The translations under genes and the position numbers were made by a program. DNA of 5,262 bases, taken from Planctomycetota bacterium (GTDB lineage: Bacteria; Planctomycetota; Phycisphaerae; SM23-33; FEN-1343). The stretch covers positions 1 to 5,262 of the forward strand of contig JABMQG010000460.1 of NCBI GenBank assembly GCA_013203365.1, written 5' to 3'. Positions 1 through 5,262 of the stretch are shown here, piece after piece (the first letter of the stretch is position 1; the number at the start of each line of letters is the position of its first letter). The notes below the pieces were generated by a model, which did no database searches, was not told the origin of the DNA, and saw only the letters and a program-made list of their open reading frames with translations.

Positions 1-3000
1 CCGCGACGTCGGCGAGCCGGGCCTGGCGGGATGGACGATCTACATCGACTCCAACACCAACGGCCTTTTCGACTCCGGCGAGCTTTCCACAGTCACCGAC
101 GGGGCCAACGGCGCGTACATGTTCAACAACCTGCCGTCTGGCATATATGTTGTCCGCGAGGTGTTGCAGCAAGGATGGATCCAGTCGTATCCAAATTCCG
201 GGCAACATTCGGTCACCTTGACAAGCGGCACTTCCTACCTCTCAGCCAACTTCGCAAATTACCAGTACGCCGAGATCCGCGGCCTGGTGTTCCACGATCT
301 GGACGCCGATGGCAATCAAAGGCCGGAAGAGCCCGGCCTGGGCGGCTGGACAGTCTCGGCCTTCAGAGACGACAACCTCAACGGCCTCCGCGATGATCCG
401 AACGAGGTGCTGATCCAGGTGCTAACCGAGTACGATATTCCCGCCACGACCGGCGTCAACGAGGCGGGAAGGTACACCTTCACGCAGCTGGAACCGGGAA
501 CCTACGTCGTCTCTCTCGTGCCGTCGGCCGGCTGGATTCAGTCCGTGCCGGATCCCAACCGCAACGGCAGTTACAGTTTCAGCATCTTTGCCGGCGGAGT
601 ATCCACGAACAAGATCTTCGGTGCATACAAGCCGGTCGAAGTCAGCGGGTACGTGTTTGCCGACCCCGATGGCGACGGCCAGACCAGCCCGTTGGAAGCC
701 AACGATCCTCTGCCCGGGTGGTTTGTCTATCTGGATCAGGATGGCGACGGGCAGATGGACCCCGGCGAGACGCGGGCGGAAACCAACAATCAAGGCAACT
801 ACATCTTCACCGGCTTAAAGCCCAGCCCCTATACCGTCGCTCTTGCCATACCGGCAGGCTGGGTCCAAACCGCGCCGGATTCGGCCACGTATCAACTGGT
901 ACTGAAAAGCAACGATCCGCCGGTAGTCCAACGTAATTTCCTCGCCTTCAAACTTGGCAAGATTAACGGTTACGTCTGGGAAGACGCCGACGGCGACCGC
1001 CTCTGGGATCCGGGCGAGCCGGCCCTGGCAGACTGGACGGTCGAAGCCTTCGAAGACCTCAACGGAAATGGCAAATTTGACCCGGCGACGGAAACCCAAC
1101 TCACCGCCGTCACCGACGCCAAAGGCGCCTATGCCTTCACCGGCCTGCTGCACGGGACCTACGTTGTCTCCGAGGTACTGAAGGATGGATGGGTGTCCTC
1201 CCCGCCGATCGGCGTGACCTACACCGTCGTAATCTTCAGCGGCTACGACGTCACCGCCCGGAACTTCGGCAACTTCCGGCCGGGTGAGATAACCGGCATC
1301 AAATGGCTGGACGAGAATGCAGACGCCCTGCTAGACGAAGCCGAAGTGGGCCTGGCCGGCTGGACGATTACTGCCACCAACACTGCCACGGGCGGCGTCA
1401 TAAGCGCCGTGACGTGGGAAGATGATCCAGACACCGTCGATGTCGACGAAACCGGCTGGTACGCCCTGACAGGCCTGGTGCCCGGCGAATACGTCGTCGC
1501 CGAAACCGCGCAAGCCGGCTGGGTGCAAACGGTGCCTGCCGAGACGATATACATGGTCGTAATCGTCAGCGGGCAAGTCGCAACCGGCTACGACTTCGGC
1601 AACATCGGCACCGGGACCGTCAGCGGCGCCTTATGGAACGACGTGGCAGATCTCGGTTTATGGGACGCGGATGAACTGCCCATGGCTGGGCGGACCGTAA
1701 AAATATTCAAGGACTATAACGCCGACGGCATCCTGTCCGGGGTCGAAGAAATGGCATCCCTGCGACAAACGGTCACCGACGAGAACGGCCGGTACGAGTT
1801 TGCCGACCTGGCGTTCGGCGACTACGCCATCTTCCAGGATATCCCCGCAGGCTACGTGCAAACGTACCCGACGGATACTCCCAATTACGCGATCCAAATT
1901 GGACACGCGACCGTCCTGGAAGACCTGGACTTCGGCAGTGCCCAAGGCGGTGTGATCGAAGGGAACAAGTGGGAAGACCTCAATGCCGACGGAATCTGGG
2001 ACCAAGCCGAGCCGCCTCTGCAAGGCTGGGCCATAACAGCCTTCCGAGACCTGGATGAAGACGGCCTGTTCGATCAGGATATCGAGACGCTGCTCGAGAC
2101 CGTAACAATAGAAAACGGCTCCTACCAGTTCTCCGCGCTGCTGCCGGGGTCCTACGTCGTCGCCGAGATAATGCCGGCCGTGGGCAACTGGCAGTACTCA
2201 TCGCCTCCCGACGGAAAGCAAACCGTCGCCGTGGAAATCGCTCAAACCGTGCAGGCCGACTTCGGTAACTATCGGCTGGGTGCGATCAGCGGACAGGTGT
2301 GGAACGACGGAGACTTCGACGGCCAGGTCGGCCAATCCGAAGAGGGCCTGGAAGGCTGGACGGTCACGGCACAGAAAGTCGGCGACGAATCGAATGAGGT
2401 TACCAGCTCCTCGACCGACGTGCCAATCGAGATCCCCGACGAAGACTTTGTCGAATCCACACTCACCGTCACCGGCCTGAGCGGCCTCATCACTGACGTC
2501 AACGTTACACTGGACATCACGCACACAGAGGTCTCGGACCTGAGCATCTGGCTGGTCAGCCCGTCTGGTACGGAGGTCTGGCTGGTCAACGAGTTGCCGA
2601 ACGCAGGCGAGAACTTCACGGGCACGACCTTCGACGACCAAGCCGATATGTGGATCGGCGACGGTGTAGCCCCCTACACCGGTGCGTACAGGCCATATGA
2701 CGCATTGGCGTCGTTCGACTTAGAAGACCCCAACGGCCTCTGGACGCTGGTGATCGAGGACTACTACGGAGGTGGCGTCGGAACCCTCAACAGTTGGTCG
2801 ATCTCCTTCACCACTGGTGAATTGTATGAGATTATCAGCCCCTCGACCGACGTGCCAGTCGGGATACCCGACGAAGACTTTGTTGAATCCACACTCACCG
2901 TCACCGGCCTGAGCGGCCATATCATTGACGCCAACGTTACACTGGATGTCACTCACACCGAGGTCTCGGACCTGAGCATCTGGCTGGTCAGCCCGTCAGG

Positions 3001-5262
3001 TACGGAGGTCCGGCTGGTCGACGGTGTGCCGAACGGAGGCGAAAACTTCACGGGCACAACCTTCGACGACGAAGCCGATATGTGGATCGACGACGGTGTG
3101 GCCCCCTACACCGGTGCGTACATGCCCTATGCCGACGAACTGGCGTTGTTCGACGGTGAAGACCCCAACGGCCTATGGACGCTGGTAATCGTGGACTGGT
3201 ATGGAGGCGACGTCGGAACCCTCAACAGTTGGTCGATCTCCTTCACCATTATCGCCGAGGACGGCGGGGTGCCGACGACGTGGACCACCGTCACCGACGA
3301 GAACGGGCAGTACGGGTTCGCAGACCTCCAGCCCGGCGAGTACGTTATCACCGTCGAGTCCCGCGATGGGTGGCGACATACACAGCCCGACGATGCGACG
3401 CAAGACGTCACGATCATAAGCGGCTATGAGCCGAACGACGTCAACTTCGGCATTACAACCGGCGCCATGGTCCAGGGCACTGTCTGGTACGACGCCAATC
3501 GCGACGGCGTAAAAGACGTCGATGAGGAATTCCTCCCCGATCAGACCGCGTACATCGACCTGAACGGCGATGGTCTACTCGATGGCAATGAACCTTCCGG
3601 CGTCTCCGACGTCGATGGGCTGTACGCCATCGTGGCCTTGCCACCCGGGACGTACACCGTCCGACTGGCCCCGGCCGATGGGTGGTCGCAGACGTTCCCG
3701 GCCGACAACGGCGGGTATGCCATCGATCTCGGCATCGCGCAGCTCGAGCCGAATCTGGATTTCGGTGCTCAGGCCCTGCCAGTGCCTGATGAGGCGAGCT
3801 TTGAAATCAACGAGGATCAGACCCTAAACGGTGAATTGACGGCCAGCGACCCGGAGGACAACGAGCTGACCTTCACCGTGGAGCAAACCCCGGCCAACGG
3901 CGAGCTGCTGCTCGAAAGCGGCGGCGCGTTCACCTACACGCCTAACGAAAACTTCAATGGCACAGACACCTTCACCTACGCCGTCAGCGACGGGTCCGGA
4001 AAGACAGTTGCCACGGCTACCATTACGGTCAATCCAGTCAACGACTTGCCGGTGATCGTGCTGCCCGAAGAGCCGGTGGCCGTCAACGAAGACGAACAAG
4101 CCATCATCCCGGTCGTCGTCTCCGACGTGGAAACTCAGGCGGAGAATCTGATCTACACGATCACCTTCGGGCCGTTGCATGGCACACTCACGGTGGGCGA
4201 AGACAACGCCCTGACGTACCAGCCAGACGCTGACTTCAGCGGCGAAGACAGCTTCGCATTCACCGTAACCGACACCGGCGACCCGGCCGGCGACAAGGCC
4301 GTCAGCCCGCCGCTGACCACCGATGAGAAGGTTGTTCGCATCGACGTCAATCCGATCAATGATCGGCCGGTTGCCTACGGGCAGGACCTCGAGATCTTCT
4401 ACGAGGGCGTGCCGTACGAAATACAGCTCGAAGAAGGTACCGACGTCGAGACACCGGCCGGCCAACTTATCTACCAGCTCGTTCCAGGCTCCGGCCCGGC
4501 CCACGGCGTAGTGGTGATCGACCCCGCCACCGGGGTGGCAACCTACACTGCCCATCCAAACTACCGCGGCGGCGATACCGATTCGTTCAGCTTCGTCGTT
4601 CTCGATACCGGCCAGCCGGTGGGCGTGGACGTGCAGACCAGCCAGCCGGTAAAGGTGAATATATACATCCCATCCTTCACCTACTTCGACGCTAAGCGAC
4701 CCGCATTGCGAGAGATGTTCCCCGGCAGCAAGCTTATCCTGAAGGTCTCGATGTCAGGGCCAGGAACCGCAATGGCCTTCTTCGACGACGTCGATCACAA
4801 GAACATCAGCCGAATCGTAATGCGTGGCACTACAAACAAAACCAGATTGACCATCTCCGGGGCCAGAAACTTCTATTCGACAGTCGAGGACATATTCGTC
4901 CACGGCTCGCTCAAGTCCATAAAGGCCACCAAGACAGACCTGACAGGCGACATCAGCGTGGACGGCTGGGTAGGCAGCATCGCCTTCGACGACGTCGAGG
5001 GCGACAACCAGCACACGCTGAGCATCGGCGGCGCCGGCAAGCCGGTGTCCATAACCTTCGACGACGTCAAGGAACTGGGCATCACTGCACCCGTGACGGC
5101 TATCAAGAAGCTCACCGTCACCCAGTGGCAGGACGACAACGGCGTGATCGATACGATCCAGGCCCTGTCGATCAGGTCACTTAAGGCCAAGAAGGCCAAG
5201 AAGCCCGACGCCGGCGACTTCGCCGCCAACCTCAAACTGACCGATGCAAGCCAGAAGCTGAC
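1..5262 (+). CDS. Giant multidomain surface/secreted protein (SdrD B-like, P-domain, tandem-95), partial at both ends
   Basis: Codons read from base 2 run to base 5260 with no stop, giving 1,753 residues; both the start codon and the stop lie outside. Domain order by residue: SdrD B-like repeats 1-1257, interrupted by two P domains at about 801-1083; tandem-95/cadherin-like repeats 1262-1556; a solenoid-like C-terminal region 1557-1753. Repeat boundaries fall in phase throughout, so the frame is real and not a chance opening in GC-rich DNA. No cysteine was seen. Asp and Glu are abundant and Lys is scarce until the C-terminal part, fitting an extracellular calcium-binding protein. No signal peptide, anchor or sorting signal can be judged because the ends are missing. 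No protease or other catalytic domain is visible. The likely role is adhesion, cell-envelope structure or matrix; this is inferred from the modules. The exact function is unknown. Confidence 0.95.
2..271 (+). other. SdrD B-like repeat 1 (N-terminally cut by window edge)
   Basis: Residues 1-90. The repeat begins at the GEPGLAGW motif, so its first strand and first acidic loop lie upstream. It contains the acidic loop DSNTNGLFDSGE (bases 47-82), then TDGANGAYMFNNL, PSGIYVVREV and QQGWIQSYP, and closes with ANFANY. This order (GW, DxNxDG loop, xxxGxYxF, PxGxYVV, GW) matches the SdrD B-like / Cna-B beta-sandwich family. Calcium binding is inferred from the loop residues. Confidence 0.85.
272..634 (+). 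other. SdrD B-like repeat 2, with an enlarged loop
   Basis: Residues 91-211, about 121 residues and the longest undivided copy. It opens with EIRGLVFHDLDADGN, then EPGLGGWTVSAF and a second acidic loop, DDNLNGLRDDPNE. The next stretch, VLIQVLTEYDIPATTGVN, is longer than in the other copies and precedes EAGRYTFTQLEPGTYVV. The expected closing DFGN is replaced by KIFGAYKP. Confidence 0.85.
635..955 (+). other. SdrD B-like repeat 3
   Basis: Residues 212-318. It opens with VEVSGYVFADPDGDGQ and carries a near-canonical second loop, DQDGDGQMDPGE, with acidic or oxygen-bearing residues at the spacing seen in calcium loops. NNQGNYIFTGL and SPYTVAL follow. The end (VVQRNFLAFKL) is less conserved than the usual DFGN closing strand. 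Confidence 0.85.
956..1282 (+). other. SdrD B-like repeat 4
   Basis: Residues 319-427, a textbook copy. GKINGYVWEDADGDRLWD is followed by EPALADWTVEAF, the loop DLNGNGKFDPATE, TDAKGAYAFTGL, HGTYVVSEV, KDGWVSSPP and the closing RNFGNF. Two acidic loops are present, so two calcium sites are predicted. Confidence 0.88.
1283..1612 (+). other. SdrD B-like repeat 5, lacking the second acidic loop
   Basis: Residues 428-537. GEITGIKWLDENADALLDE and GLAGWTITAT are normal. The position of the second DxNxDG loop is instead occupied by NTATGGVISAVTWEDDPD, which has no DxNxDG spacing. The rest is regular: ETGWYALTGLVPGEYVV, QAGWVQTVP and YDFGNI. The fold is probably kept, with one calcium site lost or altered. 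Confidence 0.85.
1613..1948 (+). other. SdrD B-like repeat 6
   Basis: Residues 538-649. It starts GTVSGALWNDVADLGLWD; the first loop is degenerate, with VADLG where DADGD is usual. LPMAGRTVKIF lacks the usual GW tryptophan. The second loop, DYNADGILSGVEE, is good. TDENGRYEFADL, GDYAIFQD, AGYVQTYP and LDFGSA complete the copy. Confidence 0.85.
1949..2278 (+). other. SdrD B-like repeat 7
   Basis: Residues 650-759. It contains GVIEGNKWEDLNADGIWD, EPPLQGWAITAF, the loop DLDEDGLFDQDIE, IENGSYQFSALLPGSYVV and the closing ADFGNY. Both acidic loops are intact. It is the best in-window template for what the neighbouring split repeat 8 would look like without its insert. Confidence 0.87.
2279..2401 (+). 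other. SdrD B-like repeat 8, N-terminal half (split by insert)
   Basis: Residues 760-800. GAISGQVWNDGDFDGQVG, EEGLEGWTVTAQ and KVGDESNEV form the first strands and first acidic loop of a repeat. The sequence then passes directly into a P domain where the second DxNxDG loop should come. The missing half (TDENGQYGF onward) resumes at about base 3290. Confidence 0.85.
2402..2833 (+). other. P/Homo B domain, copy 1 (proprotein convertase P-domain family)
   Basis: Residues 801-944. Family landmarks in order: STDVPIEIPD at the start, TLTVTGLSGLITDVNVTLDI, THTEVSDLSIWLVSPSGTEV, NFTGTTFDD, APYTGAYRP, and DPNGLWTLVIEDYYGGGVG followed by LNSWSISF. These match the P_proprotein (PF01483) pattern, a jelly-roll beta-sandwich normally found C-terminal to secreted proteases or in other extracellular proteins. 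No protease domain adjoins it here. A binding or stabilising role is inferred. Confidence 0.9.
2405..3247 (+). repeat. Two-copy direct DNA repeat encoding the P domains (about 410 bp each)
   Basis: Bases 2405-2812 align with 2837-3247. By hand I count about 41 substitutions plus one 3-base insertion in copy 2 over 408 aligned bases, about 90% identity. The last 37 bases of the two copies (2776-2812 and 3211-3247) are identical. Many changes are at third codon positions and the frame is kept. The surrounding SdrD B-like repeats are far more divergent from each other, so this duplication looks younger, or has been homogenised. Confidence 0.88.
2834..3250 (+). other. P/Homo B domain, copy 2
   Basis: Residues 945-1083. 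It has the same landmarks as copy 1: STDVPVGIPDEDF, TVTGLSGHIIDANVTLDV, LSIWLVSPSGTEVRLV, NFTGTTFDDEADMW, APYTGAYMPY, and DPNGLWTLVIVDWYGGDVG then LNSWSISF. It carries one extra residue relative to copy 1 near YADELALF. It follows copy 1 directly, through the short linker TTGELYEII. Confidence 0.9.
3251..3463 (+). other. SdrD B-like repeat 8, C-terminal half
   Basis: Residues 1084-1154. After IAEDGGVPTTW the repeat resumes with TVTDENGQYGFADL, QPGEYVITVE, RDGWRHTQP and the closing VNFGIT. It has no opening strand or GW of its own; those are supplied by the half at 2279-2401. Together the two halves (about 112 residues) make one repeat of normal length. Confidence 0.85.
3464..3772 (+). other. 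SdrD B-like repeat 9 (last copy)
   Basis: Residues 1155-1257. AMVQGTVWYDANRDGVKD gives the first acidic loop. FLPDQTAYI stands where other copies have GLxGWTV, so the conserved tryptophan is absent. The second loop, DLNGDGLLDGNE, is canonical. DVDGLYAIVALPPGTYTV, ADGWSQTFP and LDFGAQ end the array. A short linker, ALPV, leads to the next domain type. Confidence 0.85.
3785..4051 (+). other. Tandem-95 / cadherin-like (Big_9-type) repeat 1
   Basis: Residues 1262-1350, about 89 residues. INEDQTLNGELTASDPEDN, TPANGELLLESGGAFTYTP, NENFNGTDTFTYAVSDGSG and ITVNPVNDLP follow the well-known pattern EDTxLxGxL..DPDGDxLT..GTLTL..GSFTYTPxxNFNGTDSFTYxVSDG..VNPVNDAP of bacterial extracellular repeat proteins. 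The fold is Ig/cadherin-like, and calcium binding at the DPED and NPVND junctions is likely by analogy. Confidence 0.92.
4052..4369 (+). other. Tandem-95 / cadherin-like repeat 2
   Basis: Residues 1351-1456. It contains VNEDEQAIIPVVVSDVE, GPLHGTLTVGEDNALTYQP, DADFSGEDSFAFTVTDTGD and VVRIDVNPINDRP. An extra segment, PAGDKAVSPPLTTDEK, lengthens the loop before the last strand. The closing NPIND matches repeat 1. Confidence 0.9.
4370..4669 (+). other. Tandem-95 / cadherin-like repeat 3, divergent terminal copy
   Basis: Residues 1457-1556. It contains FYEGVPYEIQLEEGTDVE, GPAHGVVVIDPATGVATYT, HPNYRGGDTDSFSFVVLDTG and QPVKVNIYI. It keeps the HG and YRGxDSFxF landmarks but lacks the closing NPxND, so no further copy of this type follows. 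The final strand leads into the C-terminal region. Confidence 0.85.
4670..5260 (+). other. C-terminal solenoid-like region, runs off the window
   Basis: Residues 1557-1753. Not assigned to a named domain. It shows short alternating I/V/L strands such as SLKSIKAT, LTGDISVDGWVGSIAF, VSITFDDVKELGI, AIKKLTV and ALSIRSLKAK, giving roughly 20-25 residue units that resemble a parallel beta-helix or stacked-strand solenoid. FDDV occurs three times, encoded each time by ttcgacgacgtc (4781, 4985, 5057). Lys and Arg roughly balance Asp and Glu here, unlike the acidic upstream part. The tail with KAKKAKKPDAGDFAANLKL is reminiscent of C-terminal parts of large planctomycete surface proteins; this is from memory of style and not a proven match. 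Confidence 0.55.

Noticed and set aside
31..396. A 121-codon plus-strand open frame
   Set aside because: It is Arg/Pro-rich and out of frame with SdrD B-like repeats 1 and 2, so it is a shadow frame.
2198..2641. A 147-codon open frame on the minus strand, with a similar one at 2720-2956
   Set aside because: The two encode similar peptides only because they lie opposite the duplicated P-domain DNA. The forward frame carries the conserved domains.
2405..3247. The direct repeat as a mobile element or CRISPR-like array
   Set aside because: There are only two long copies, in frame within one gene, encoding a known domain, with no terminal inverted repeats, spacers or transposase.
47..3600. Acidic DxNxDG loops as dockerin repeats or EF-hands
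   Set aside because: The loops sit at fixed places within beta-rich SdrD B-like repeats. The paired helices of dockerin or EF-hand domains are absent.
3824..4555. A 243-codon open frame on the minus strand
   Set aside because: It lies opposite clear tandem-95 repeats and has no recognisable domain. Long antisense openings are expected in GC-rich DNA opposite Asp/Val/Thr/Gly-rich coding sequence.
4781..5068. Repeated ttcgacgacgtc as a possible DNA regulatory motif
   Set aside because: All three copies are in the same codon phase and encode FDDV inside the protein, so a protein-level repeat with biased codon use explains them.

Overview
The whole window is the interior of one very large protein-coding gene on the + strand. 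Reading codons from base 2, no stop codon appears through base 5260, which gives 1,753 consecutive residues. Neither the start nor the end of the gene is present. There is no intergenic DNA, RNA gene, promoter, terminator, mobile element or CRISPR array that I can support. Short open frames on either strand are shadows of this frame.

The protein is a modular, cell-surface or secreted type. From N to C it shows four parts. (1) Nine SdrD B-like (Cna-B-like) repeats of about 105-120 residues lie at bases 2-3772. Most carry acidic DxNxDGxxDxxE-type loops expected to bind calcium, a conserved GW, a DENGxYxF strand, a PGxYVV strand and a closing DFGN. (2) Two P/Homo B (proprotein convertase P) domains lie at about 2402-3250. 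They are about 90% identical in DNA and sit inside repeat 8, splitting it in two. (3) Three tandem-95 / cadherin-like (Big_9-type) repeats lie at 3785-4669. (4) A C-terminal region (4670-5260) has recurring FDDV and short I/V-rich strand units, resembling the solenoid-like tails of large planctomycete surface proteins. It runs off the window.

The coding DNA is GC-rich, and no cysteine codon was seen in the frame. Residues 1-1556 are strongly acidic, while the last part is richer in lysine. The mix of SdrD B-like, P-domain and tandem-95 modules with this C-terminal style suggests a Planctomycetota or similar environmental bacterium. That is an inference from style, not a proven assignment.

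Functionally this looks like a structural or adhesive extracellular protein with a calcium-stiffened stalk. No catalytic domain is visible in the window, although P domains usually accompany subtilisin-like or other secreted proteases. The most notable points are the nested insertion of the P-domain pair into an SdrD B-like repeat and its apparently recent duplication. I see no evidence of a multi-gene system here.
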